A stretch of 64,000 bases of DNA from Nocardioides insulae DSM 17944 (GTDB taxonomy: Bacteria; Actinomycetota; Actinomycetes; Propionibacteriales; Nocardioidaceae): contig NZ_KE383928.1 in the NCBI RefSeq assembly GCF_000422825.1, positions 1 through 64,000 of the forward strand. The letters run 5' to 3'. Of this stretch, positions 33,661 through 41,748 are shown one piece after another. Position numbers and translations under genes: made by a program. Positions within the stretch are counted from its first letter, which is position 1, and each line of letters begins with the position of its first letter. Under the pieces are notes generated by a model. It had not been told where the DNA came from. It did no database searches and saw only the letters and a list, made by a program, of their open reading frames with translations.

Positions 33661-33821
33661 GGCACCAGCCTAGGGACCCGGCCGCCGCGGCGTACCGGCC
33701 GAAAGGACGAGGCGGAGACCATTCCATCGGCCAGTTGAACTCCGGCCTCTGGGCCGAGGTGCCCGCCGCCGCGGCCGGCGAGGGTGGACCCACCGATCCC
33801 ACCACGATCACGGAGGCCACC

Positions 33822-34301
33822 ATGAGCACACGTCACCCCGCCACCGCACTGGAAGACGAGCCGATCCCGCTGAGGGTCAAACTCGCCGCAGCATGGACGA
33901 GCTTGATGTTCCTGTACGCCTACGTGGACATTCTCAACTTCTTCACGCCCGGCACCGTCGAGGACATCCTGGACGGCAGGGTCTTCGAGTTCGACCTCTC
34001 GCAGACCTTCTCGACCGCGGCGCTGGCCCTCATGGCGGTCCCGAGCCTCATGATCGTGCTGTCGATGACGCTGCCCGCAGGAGTGAGCCGCATCGCGAAC
34101 CTGGTCGTGGCCTCGCTCTACCTCCCCGTCACGGCGTTCAACGTGGTGGGGGAGTCCTGGGTGTACTTCTACGGCCTCGGCATCGTCCTGGAACTGATCC
34201 TGCTCGCCCTCATCATCCGGTACGCCTGGACCTGGCCCCGCACCGCACCATCGGCGACCAGGGCGGGCGGTGAAACCGTGCACGCCCGAGAGCAAGCGTG
34301 A
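33822..34301 (+). CDS. DUF6326 family membrane protein
   Basis: This 159-residue membrane protein has four helices: KLAAAWTSLMFLYAYVDIL, AALALMAVPSLMIVLSMTL, RIANLVVASLYLPVTAFNVV, and LGIVLELILLALIIRYAWTW. The start PIPLRVKLAAAWTSLMFLYA and the acidic-rich loop between helices 1 and 2 are typical of DUF6326; its role is unknown. A ribosome site (CGGAGG) lies 7 nt before the ATG. It is divergent from the two-component pair (161 bp apart), so it may be a target of that response regulator (inference). Confidence 0.85.
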   Translation: MSTRHPATALEDEPIPLRVKLAAAWTSLMFLYAYVDILNFFTPGTVEDILDGRVFEFDLSQTFSTAALALMAVPSLMIVLSMTLPAGVSRIANLVVASLYLPVTAFNVVGESWVYFYGLGIVLELILLALIIRYAWTWPRTAPSATRAGGETVHAREQA

Positions 34302-34572
34302 ACCGAACCCGGCAGCAGGCCCGGTCGTGTTGACGTCATCTGCATCTGTTGACAACGCGATGCGCCGGGAGCACTTTGGAGTTTCGGGCTGCGCATGAGC
34401 CGCGAACCGCTCCGGGGGGAGCCGCATGCCTGATCTCACAGATCACGGATCCCTCGCCGCGCAGGCGAGGATGCGGGGGCACGGCCATCACGTGCGCCTA
34501 CCTCGCGCTCGTCATCTCCGCTGACATGTCCACGACACGGCTCAGGATGACCGCGGAGGGGGAGGGAGAGCC

Positions 34573-36990
34573 ATGTTGATCGTTGCCGAGCCACGGTTGC
34601 TCGAGAACATCCTGGCCAAGGACACGGGCGACCTGCGGGTCGAGGTGCTCTCCGGAATTCTCGGCTCGGGGAAGACCTCGATGTTGCGCTACCTCGAAGG
34701 CTCCGGGGGCTCCCGGCGCGCGGTCCGGGTCCTGCTCGAGGACTTCGACCCCGGCCACCCCGGTGAGCGCGGGGAGGACGCCTCCGTGGGGGCGGTGCAA
34801 GGTAGCTTCCACCAGTTCGCGCGACTGCTACAGCACCTCATCGGCGAGTTGCGCCCCGAAGAGCGCGACGAACTCAGCGTCGCCGCGAGGGACGCGCGCC
34901 ACTCCCAGGTCACCAACGCCAAGGTGGCCGACCTGCAGGCCACTTTCGACGAGCTCAAGGAGAACAAGGCGTTGGCGCCCCAGGCGCTCGCCGATGCCTG
35001 GCGCCGGGCGGCGGGAACGTTGGGCGAGGAGTTCGTCCGGAGGTGGAAGACCGCCACCACCACGACACCCTGCCTGCTGCTCCTCGACAACTTCCACGCG
35101 ATCGCGGACCAGGAGATCGGAGGCTGGCTCACCGCGCAGGTGTTCCCGGCCCTGACCGGGACGGTCGTCGTACTCACCGAAGACTCCGGCGGTTCGATCC
35201 GAGCGCTGCCGACGAACGCTCGCGTGGCGGAGATCCACAACTTCGACCGCAAGACGGTCGGGCGGTGGCTGGCGCAAGAGGTGGTGGACGAGCCGGTGCC
35301 CGAGGACATCGTCCGGAGTGTCCACGAGGTGAGCCAGGGCCATCCAGCGACCCTGAGCCTCGTCCGGGAACTGCTGTGGGGACCGGACGTCGGCTCCCTC
35401 GACGACCGCCGGGAGCTGCTCCGCAACCTGCCCGACCAGTTCGTGGAGCGGGGGGCCGTGCTGGCCGAGCGACTCGTCGAGCGGCAGGGCGACGACCTGA
35501 TGCGCCGGGCACTGCAGGCAGCAGCCGTACCGCGCCACCTCGACGTCGACCTGCTCCATCACCTCTTGGGCGGCAACGAACTCGAGCGCAGGAACGTGAT
35601 CGACGTCTTCCGGCGGCTCGCGCGCTACTCCTTCGTCGAAGACCTGTCCGGCAACGGGTCGCGGATCAGGCTGCACTCGTTCATCCGGCGAGGCCTCCTG
35701 GACCGCATGGCCACCTTTGACATCCCCGCTTTCAAGGACCTCAACGAACGCGCAGCGGACTACTACGCCGCGATGCTGCAGGACGAGGAAGACACCAAGC
35801 ACCCCTACACCTCGGCCTTCGTCTACGAGGACCCGGACTGGCAGGTCAAGAAGCGCGAGTGGCTCGTACACCGCGGCCAGGCCGCGCGCCCGACCAAACG
35901 GCGCGAAGCCCTTGTCGACTTCAGCAAGATGTTCCTCGACGCCTTCTGGTGGTGGGGCAACTACATCCACTTCGACTTCTGCGACCAACTGGTGGCTGAC
36001 CTGCAGCACCTCGTCGAGCATCACAGGGGCCCGACCGAGCGGGTGGCCGCGCCCGGCGGTGCCTGGCCCCAGCTCGCCCAGCTCCACGAAGCGCTCCGAC
36101 GCATCCTCACCTGCTACCCGTTGCGCTCCGTCAAACCGCAGCAGGCAGCGTGGGGTGGCGTGCGCGAGTCCCTGCTCGTCGTCGCGGAGGTCTGCGGCCT
36201 GAGCATGCGAATGGGACGTCCGCACAGCGACGGCCTCGACAAGTACGAGCAAGAGGTAGCAGCGATGCTCAACGTGCTGCTGGCGCACACCTACCGTTAC
36301 GAGGAGGGCGAGGGGGAGGACGCCGACCGCTACTACGAGGCCGCCAGGGCCCTCTTCACCGGGTGGAGCCAGCCGTGGGCGCTGTTCGAGTGGGCAGACA
36401 TGCACCTCGAACAGGGAAAGCTGTCCGAGGTCGAGGACCTCCGCAAGGAAAGCGCCGAGCTCGTCCAGCCTCCGGGCGATCCCCTGGATGACCCGGACGA
36501 GGAGCTGATCGCCAACCTGCACCGGCTTCGTGCCGACCAGCGCTTCTTGGCGGGGCAGCTCGACGCGGCTGCCACCTCGTACGGCCGGGCTGTGCTCCAC
36601 GCCTATTTGTCCCACCGCTCGGGGCCCCGGCCGGGGGACCCGCAAAGCGGGTCGCCCGACGAGTACACGCTGCAGTTCTACGTTGACATCCGTGCCCGAG
36701 CGCTGCGCCGAGTGAGCGAAGTCAACGAGTCGCGCGGCGAGGAGCGGGCGACCGAGTGGGCCGTGCAGCTGGCATCCGCCTCGGGAGTCGAGAGGTTCGA
36801 CCGCGACGCGATCAGCTGCACGCTCCGCGAGCAACGGATCCTGGCGCTGGCCCAGCTGATATTTCCGCGGGGCCCGGAGGTCAGCGAGCTCGACACCACC
36901 GACTCGCCCTTCGGCGATGAGCTGCGACAGTTCCTGACCCGGCTCGATCGCAGCACCCTCGCCCGAGACCTCCACACGGTGCCGTCGTGA
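34573..36990 (+). CDS. STAND-class NTPase with helical sensor domain
   Basis: This 805-residue protein has a P-loop NTPase: Walker A GILGSGKT (28-35), Walker B CLLLLDNFH (167-175, D172), a sensor strand GTVVVLTEDSG, and a GHP motif (256-258) like the G-x-P of STAND/NB-ARC proteins. A winged-helix follows (about 300-375, LGGNELERRNVIDVFRRLAR) and then about 400 residues of helical, TPR-like sequence. There is no transmembrane segment and no DNA-binding tail, so it is not a MalT regulator. A strong ribosome site (GGAGGGAG) sets the start. It overlaps the next gene by 4 bp. I infer a sensor/switch that acts through that membrane partner. Confidence 0.85.
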   Translation: MLIVAEPRLLENILAKDTGDLRVEVLSGILGSGKTSMLRYLEGSGGSRRAVRVLLEDFDPGHPGERGEDASVGAVQGSFHQFARLLQHLIGELRPEERDELSVAARDARHSQVTNAKVADLQATFDELKENKALAPQALADAWRRAAGTLGEEFVRRWKTATTTTPCLLLLDNFHAIADQEIGGWLTAQVFPALTGTVVVLTEDSGGSIRALPTNARVAEIHNFDRKTVGRWLAQEVVDEPVPEDIVRSVHEVSQGHPATLSLVRELLWGPDVGSLDDRRELLRNLPDQFVERGAVLAERLVERQGDDLMRRALQAAAVPRHLDVDLLHHLLGGNELERRNVIDVFRRLARYSFVEDLSGNGSRIRLHSFIRRGLLDRMATFDIPAFKDLNERAADYYAAMLQDEEDTKHPYTSAFVYEDPDWQVKKREWLVHRGQAARPTKRREALVDFSKMFLDAFWWWGNYIHFDFCDQLVADLQHLVEHHRGPTERVAAPGGAWPQLAQLHEALRRILTCYPLRSVKPQQAAWGGVRESLLVVAEVCGLSMRMGRPHSDGLDKYEQEVAAMLNVLLAHTYRYEEGEGEDADRYYEAARALFTGWSQPWALFEWADMHLEQGKLSEVEDLRKESAELVQPPGDPLDDPDEELIANLHRLRADQRFLAGQLDAAATSYGRAVLHAYLSHRSGPRPGDPQSGSPDEYTLQFYVDIRARALRRVSEVNESRGEERATEWAVQLASASGVERFDRDAISCTLREQRILALAQLIFPRGPEVSELDTTDSPFGDELRQFLTRLDRSTLARDLHTVPS

Positions 36991-38264
36991 GTCCGCCGGG
37001 CAGCCGGCGTCGGGCCGCATTCCTCGAAGCGGCCGCCCTCGTCGTGCTCGCGGTCGGCCTCTTCTCGGTCGCCGGTCTCGTCGTGCCCCTCCTGATGACG
37101 TCGTCCTTCTCCGCCGACGACGTCGAGCGCTTCAACGCGATGGCCGCCATCCGGACCAACCTGGTGGCGGCCCTGATCATGGTCTTCACCGGCGGCACCC
37201 TTGCCTACACGGCACGGACCTTCCGCCTGAACCAGATGGGCCAACTCCGGGCGCAGTTCGAGAGCGCGGCGAAGCAGATGGCGACCGACGACGAGGCGGT
37301 GCGGATGGCCGGCGTCTACTCGATGGCCCAGCTGGCCGACGGGTGGCCGGACCAGCGACAGGCGTGCATCGAGGTCCTCTGCGCGCACGTCAGGCTACCC
37401 GGAGTGGCTGGAACCGCCGCGGTCAATTCCCGGACCACCGTCTTGCAGGTGATCGCCGAACACCTGAGACCGAGTCCCAGGGTTGGCCTGTGGCGGCGCT
37501 GGGTGCTCGGGACCCAGAGCAGGCCCGATTGGTCCGGCCACACCTTCGACCTGTCCGGCATCAAGCTCACCCGGCCCGTGGACTTCAAGGGCGCACAGCT
37601 GTCCGGTGGACGGATGCTCCTCGGCGGCCCGGGGATAGAGCTCGGCGACCTCTGCTTCGACGATCTCGTCCTCGAGCACGGGGCTTCGTTGTGCCTCGAT
37701 GGCACCAGGCTCACCGCCGAGGTGACCTTCGCCGACGCCAGGATCGAGGGTGCATCGGTGACATTGGCCGGCTCGCGAGTCGAGAGCGGCGCGAGGTTGT
37801 CGTTCCTCGGAGCCCACCTGGTCAGCGGCCCAGAGGATGCGCGCACTCACGCCGGCGCAGCTCGCGGGGCCGGGCCGGCGCTGAGCATGCAAGACGCCAC
37901 GCTGTCGAGCAGCGAGGCGGTGAGCTTCGAGAAGACGACCGTGGAGGGCGAAGTCCGTTTCGACGGTGCACATCTCGACACCCCCGTCACGTTCCGCCAC
38001 GCGGAGCTGAAGAGCCATGCCCGGCTGACCTTCCGCGGCACCGTGTTCGCCCGCGACGTCGACTTCGAGGCAGCCGGGAACCACGGCGCCGAGCTCGTCC
38101 TCGACGAGGAGACGGCAAGCATGGGCGGACACCTCGACCTGACCCGCATGCGCAGCGCACCACCCCGGATCGAGGGGCGCGAGCCCGGCGGCCTGGTGAT
38201 CAGCGAACCGGCGGCGCCCGGACCCGACGCGGGAAGGCCACTGCTCGATGGTCCGCAGCCATGA
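36987..38264 (+). CDS. Membrane-anchored pentapeptide-like repeat protein
   Basis: This 425-residue protein has two N-terminal membrane helices (AAALVVLAVGLFSVAGLVV and TNLVAALIMVFTGGTLAYT), a helical linker (MATDDEAVRMAGVYSMAQLA, QRQACIEVLCAHVRLP) and a C-terminal stretch of about 230 residues of loose F-x-G-A-x-L / D-F-x-x-A repeats (FKGAQLSGG, FADARIEGAS, FDGAHLDTPV, FRHAELKSH). This is a right-handed beta-solenoid typical of pentapeptide repeat proteins, although degenerate. GTGA overlaps the stop of the STAND gene, so the two are translationally coupled. The solenoid should be cytosolic. Proposed role: membrane effector or scaffold for the NTPase. Confidence 0.8.
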   Translation: MSPPGSRRRAAFLEAAALVVLAVGLFSVAGLVVPLLMTSSFSADDVERFNAMAAIRTNLVAALIMVFTGGTLAYTARTFRLNQMGQLRAQFESAAKQMATDDEAVRMAGVYSMAQLADGWPDQRQACIEVLCAHVRLPGVAGTAAVNSRTTVLQVIAEHLRPSPRVGLWRRWVLGTQSRPDWSGHTFDLSGIKLTRPVDFKGAQLSGGRMLLGGPGIELGDLCFDDLVLEHGASLCLDGTRLTAEVTFADARIEGASVTLAGSRVESGARLSFLGAHLVSGPEDARTHAGAARGAGPALSMQDATLSSSEAVSFEKTTVEGEVRFDGAHLDTPVTFRHAELKSHARLTFRGTVFARDVDFEAAGNHGAELVLDEETASMGGHLDLTRMRSAPPRIEGREPGGLVISEPAAPGPDAGRPLLDGPQP

Positions 38265-38301
38265 TCGCCGCGCCCAGCGCCCACTCCTCGTGTTCCGCGC
38301 C

Positions 38302-39039
38302 TCACCCGCCGACGGGCACATCGGGGTCTGGTCGCGCGGCAGTCAGGTCGGCGAGGGAGCCAGCGCGCAGCCGCCCGGCGTCACCTCGAGCGGCATTGAG
38401 CAGGCCTCGGAAGTCCGCGTCGTACGCCACCGCGTCGCCCTCGCAGGCGATGAAGTACTCCGCCAGGAAGTCGGCGATGAGCTCGCCCTCGAGGGCGCCG
38501 TCCGGCGGGTCCAACGCGATCAGGAACAGGTGTGCGACGCGCGGCGAGCCCACCCGCAGCGACGGCTGGAAGTAGTTCAGCGGCAGCAATCGCCAGTCGT
38601 GCCGCTCGTAGAAGCGGACCCGCGCGGCCGGGTCGCTGGCCCGCTCGACGGCATGGAAGCGAGGATCCTCGATCTCTGCGAGCACGAGGGGCGCCCCAGC
38701 TCCCTGGGGGAGCGCCGCGAGGAGGTGCGAGGCGAGTCCTTCGCGACGCGCCGGCTCGGCGACGGCCAGGTAGGTGAGAAGGCGGACGCGGCCACCGAGG
38801 TAGTCCTCCGTGACCATCACGGCCACCGGCCGCCCATCGTCCAGCAACGTGAGGCCGTCACTGCCGCCGGTACGCCGGGCCTCGCCCAGCTCGTCCAGTG
38901 TCATCAGCTCGGAGGGCGGGAAGCTCGGCTCCAGCACGACGCGATAGAGCTCCGTGCAGGCATGGTCGTCCAGGTCGGCGAGGCGTACCGTTTCGAGGTG
39001 ACGGCCCTCGAGCTTCGGTCCCGGGGTCATGCCCATCAT
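38302..39039 (-). CDS. GNAT family N-acetyltransferase
   Basis: This 245-residue protein has a GNAT domain in its first two thirds: VRLADLDDHACTELYRVVLE, then the acetyl-CoA strand RLLTYLAVAEPARREGLASH with an R-x-E-G-L-A loop (a variant of the Q/RxxGxG/A pyrophosphate loop), and FYERHDWRLLPLNYFQP for the last strand-helix-strand. A C-terminal segment of about 70 residues is unrelated to the domain and probably helical. The start may be the ATG at 39039 or one further in. Acceptor substrate unknown. Confidence 0.8.
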   Translation of the reverse strand: MMGMTPGPKLEGRHLETVRLADLDDHACTELYRVVLEPSFPPSELMTLDELGEARRTGGSDGLTLLDDGRPVAVMVTEDYLGGRVRLLTYLAVAEPARREGLASHLLAALPQGAGAPLVLAEIEDPRFHAVERASDPAARVRFYERHDWRLLPLNYFQPSLRVGSPRVAHLFLIALDPPDGALEGELIADFLAEYFIACEGDAVAYDADFRGLLNAARGDAGRLRAGSLADLTAARPDPDVPVGG

Positions 39040-39083
39040 GGTGAACCCCGAGCCGACGCCTGAACAAGGGAAGGTGAGGTGTC

Positions 39084-39443
39084 ATGGAGATCGTCCTCTT
39101 CCACATCCACCCGCGAGACGGCCTGGACGAGGCCGAGTACCAGAGGACATTCGAGCACATGCTCGAACTGGTCTCCGAGATCCCGGGGTTCGTGGGCATC
39201 GAAGGATTCGCGGGGGAGGACGGCTCGGAGCTCGCCGTGGCCCGGTTCGACTCTCCCGAGGCGATCGCCCGTTGGCGCGACCACCCCGAGCACGTCCGTA
39301 CGCGCGACCGAGGTCGCGAGGAGTTCTTCGCCTCTTACGAGATCACGATCGCCACGACCTGGAAGCAATACCAGTGGACCGCCGGCGACGCGGCGCCCGA
39401 GGTGACCGAGGACCGGAGCGCGCAGCGGTCGGTCGCACCCTGA
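39084..39443 (+). CDS. Antibiotic biosynthesis monooxygenase (ABM)-like protein
   Basis: This 119-residue protein has the small dimeric ferredoxin-like ABM fold: MEIVLFHIHPRDGLDEAEYQ, HMLELVSEIPGFVGIEGFAG, ELAVARFDSPEAIARWRDHP, and the end YEITIATTWKQYQW. The P-G-F-x-x motif and W-R-D-H-P-E-H are usual. Members are cofactor-free oxygenases or heme-degrading enzymes; most have no assigned activity. A ribosome site (GGTGAGGTG) precedes the ATG. It is divergent from the GNAT gene and ends near a chimeric ORF on the opposite strand. Confidence 0.85.
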   Translation: MEIVLFHIHPRDGLDEAEYQRTFEHMLELVSEIPGFVGIEGFAGEDGSELAVARFDSPEAIARWRDHPEHVRTRDRGREEFFASYEITIATTWKQYQWTAGDAAPEVTEDRSAQRSVAP

Positions 39444-39583
39444 GCATCGCGCCGCCGCTCAGGACGACCTGTCTGCGACGCTGCGGGTCGTCGACCGGCG
39501 ATGGCGGTTGGACGCCGTTCGCGCTCTGCCGGACCACCTGGATCGAGACGGCTCCATCGTCATCCACCCGTTGGCCGGGCACC

Positions 39584-40195
39584 TCATCCGGCGGAGGGCC
39601 TGATGTTGTGATTGAGCCGGAACACGTTGTCGGGGTCGAACTCGCGCTTGACCGCAACCAGGCGGTCCCATCCCGCGCCGAACCCGGCGCGCAGCCGGTC
39701 GGGTCCCTCGTGGCTGATGAAGTTGAGGTACACGTCACCGGTCGCCCACGGCTCGACGGAGGCACGCACCGCTCGTGTCCACTCCCGGAGGTCGGCCGCA
39801 CTGATCGCGAAGTCTGCCTCCCAGAGCAACAGGTGGCCGTGCTCGGCGGCCACCGGGTGCCCCTCGAGGGCCCGCCCAGCGAGCTGCAGCCAGCCCTGCG
39901 CGGTCGACTCCTCACCCCGAAAGGTGAGGTGGTCGAAGGCGAGCGCGGTCGCCACCCGAGCCGAGCCGTACGGGTCACGAGCCGCACGGTGGGCCTTGTA
40001 GGCACGCTCCCGCACCTCGATGGTCTCCGGTCGATCGGTCCAGAAGTAGGCCCGGCCGAGAGCCTCGAGCACGGCCGCGGTCGGGTCGACCTCGGCAGCC
40101 TGCTCGAGCGACTCGGCCGCCTCCGCCCACTGACCAGCGGTGAGTGCGGCGAGGCCGGCGTCGTAGAACGTGCGGCCACCCACCTCAAAGGCCAT
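39584..40195 (-). CDS. Chimeric ORF: LuxR-type TPR start fused to a BBE flavoenzyme tail
   Basis: This 203-residue frame joins two unrelated pieces. Residues 1-140 (GRTFYDAGLAALTAGQWAEA, ALGRAYFWTDRPETIEVRER, HRAARDPYGSARVATALAFD) match the TPR start of LuxR-type regulators. Residues 141-203 (WTRAVRASVEPWATGDVYLN, FISHEGPDRLRAGFGAGWDR, KREFDPDNVFRLNHNIRP) match the C-terminal BBE domain of berberine-bridge-like FAD oxidases. The switch lies near AISAADLREW (about 39765). Neither the LuxR DNA-binding domain nor the FAD domain is present. It probably arose by a deletion that removed both gene interiors while keeping the frame. Function is doubtful. Confidence 0.7.
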   Translation of the reverse strand: MAFEVGGRTFYDAGLAALTAGQWAEAAESLEQAAEVDPTAAVLEALGRAYFWTDRPETIEVRERAYKAHRAARDPYGSARVATALAFDHLTFRGEESTAQGWLQLAGRALEGHPVAAEHGHLLLWEADFAISAADLREWTRAVRASVEPWATGDVYLNFISHEGPDRLRAGFGAGWDRLVAVKREFDPDNVFRLNHNIRPSAG

Positions 40196-40361
40196 GGGAC
40201 AAGGCTAGCGAGATCGACGCTCGCCGGGGGTGGGACCGGCGCTGTCGGCTCCCCCTTCGAAGTTCCACTGTGGCTGATTTGCCTGAGCTCCATGTATCTC
40301 CTGCCTCGGTTCAGGGTCATCTTCTGCGACGGAACGAGATCCGTTCCGTGGAAGGAATGTC

Positions 40362-40739
40362 ATGAAGTCATCGATCGTCGCCATCGCACTCACGATGGGC
40401 GGGGTTGCAGCGCTGTCCACCGTGACCCCTGTGGCACAAGCGGCGCCCGCCAGGGCCAGTGTCACCGTGACCATCAGCGCGGAGGGCACCGACATGTTCG
40501 GGGTCGTGAAGAGTTCGAGGCCGAAGAGGTGTGCCGCTGACCGGACCGTGAAGGTGTTCAAGCTCGTGAGGGGTGAGCCGCACCTGTGGGCGACCGACAC
40601 CACGGGTCGGCAAGGCCGCGCCTTCGTGTGGTCAACCGGCAACACGGGCACCGAGGGGCGCTTCTTCGCCAAGGTCGCTCCCAAGCCCGGGTGCAGGGGC
40701 GACGTCAGCCCGACCATACGAGTACGCCGCAACCCGTGA
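40362..40739 (+). CDS. Small secreted protein of unknown function
   Basis: This 125-residue protein has a Sec signal peptide (MKSSIVAIALTMGGVAALST, cleavage after AQAA at about residue 28). The mature 97 residues are basic, with a cysteine pair (in KRCAADRT and KPGCRGDV) that can form a disulfide. Strands VTVTISAEGTDMFGVVKSS and TVKVFKLVRGEPHLWATD suggest a small beta-barrel or Ig-like fold. A ribosome site (GGAAGG) precedes the ATG. No family is recognised. Confidence 0.75.
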   Translation: MKSSIVAIALTMGGVAALSTVTPVAQAAPARASVTVTISAEGTDMFGVVKSSRPKRCAADRTVKVFKLVRGEPHLWATDTTGRQGRAFVWSTGNTGTEGRFFAKVAPKPGCRGDVSPTIRVRRNP

Positions 40740-41121
40740 CGGCGACCCAACCGTGGTGGAGACGAGCGTGGTCCGTCTCACCGCGGCTGGCACCGGCTGG
40801 CTATCGACCACGGGCCAGGTACCCACGCTCGACCCCGTCCAGACTCGGGTGCGGTTCCTCGGGGCAGACCTCCGGTACTCCGTTCCTTGGCCTCCTCCGA
40901 TGGCTCGCTCGAGGGTTGGTCAGGGACCGCCCTGGTGGCGGTGAACTCGGCGGGAGGGTGGCGTTGCTCCCGGCATCACCGGAGTCGAACGAGGCCAGCG
41001 TCTGCCCGAACGCCCAGGGTGCTGACTCACGGGACTGCGCTCGGCTGCACCAACGGCAGAAGGATCGTGTCCACGATCTCCTCGAGCACCAGTCGGACCC
41101 CTCCCTCGAGGGCTGGTCGAA
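40740..41121. other. Intergenic, no recognisable gene
   Basis: No frame here has a credible start and domain. On the minus strand near 41026-41110, VRLVLEEIVDTILLPLVQP resembles a C-terminal helix of a TetR protein, but it is too short to call. A decayed gene is possible. Confidence 0.4.
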
Positions 41122-41748
41122 TCAAGGCCTGATGATGCGCTGTTCGATCGCTGCTGCGACGGCGCCGGCTCGGGTGTCCACGCCGAGTTTGGTGTAGATG
41201 TGCGAGAGGTGGGACTTCACGGTCGCCTCGGAGACGAACAGCTCGCGGGCCATATCCTTGTTTCCCAGGCCGCGCGAGAGCAGCTGGAGGACCTGCACCT
41301 CGCGCTCGGTGATCGGCGTGGCGCCCGGAGTCGTACGCCGGACCAGGGTCGCCGCGACCGACGAGGCGAGCACGGTCTCGCCTCGGGCGGTGGCGCGGAT
41401 GGCGGCGAACAACTCATCGGGCGGCGCGTCCTTGAGCAGGTAGCCGCGCGAACCTGCCTCGAGCGCGCGCAGGATGTCGGACTCGGTGTCGTACGTCGTG
41501 AGCACGAGCACCTCCGGCGGGCTGTCGAGCGCGCGCAGGGCCGCGGTGACCTCTGCGCCGCCGGCGTTTCCGTCACCGAGGCTCAGGTCCATCAGTACGA
41601 CGTCGGGTCGGTGCGCGCCGACCACCTCCAGAGCCCGGGCGAGCCCGTCGGCCTCGCCGTCCACGGACAAATCGGCCTGCCCGTCGATCAGGGCGCGGAG
41701 CCCGGCCCGGACCACCGGGTGGTCGTCGACCAGCACGATCGTGATCAC
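41122..41748 (-). CDS. NarL-type response regulator (second system)
   Basis: This 208-residue regulator has a receiver domain (ITIVLVDDHPVVRAGLRALI; Asp in DVVLMDLSLGDG; lysine in GYLLKDAPP) and a LuxR-type helix-turn-helix (ITEREVQVLQLLSRGLGNKD, SEATVKSHLSHIYTKLGV). Its start overlaps the stop of the kinase gene by 4 bp. It is independent from the first pair at 31869-33660, with different kinase topology. Confidence 0.93.
   Translation of the reverse strand: MITIVLVDDHPVVRAGLRALIDGQADLSVDGEADGLARALEVVGAHRPDVVLMDLSLGDGNAGGAEVTAALRALDSPPEVLVLTTYDTESDILRALEAGSRGYLLKDAPPDELFAAIRATARGETVLASSVAATLVRRTTPGATPITEREVQVLQLLSRGLGNKDMARELFVSEATVKSHLSHIYTKLGVDTRAGAVAAAIEQRIIRP

Noticed and set aside
34302..34400. 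A TTGACA hexamer at about 34339 as a promoter for the STAND gene.
   Set aside because: No convincing -10 element at the right distance; a lone hexamer is not enough.
34828..37020. A 730-residue minus-strand frame opposite the STAND gene.
   Set aside because: It is a high-GC antisense shadow. The plus-strand frame has Walker motifs, a strong ribosome site and 4-bp coupling to the next gene.
41026..41110. Minus-strand VRLVLEEIVDTILLPLVQP, similar to a TetR C-terminal helix.
   Set aside because: It is fewer than 30 residues, without flanking homology, and could be chance in high-GC sequence.
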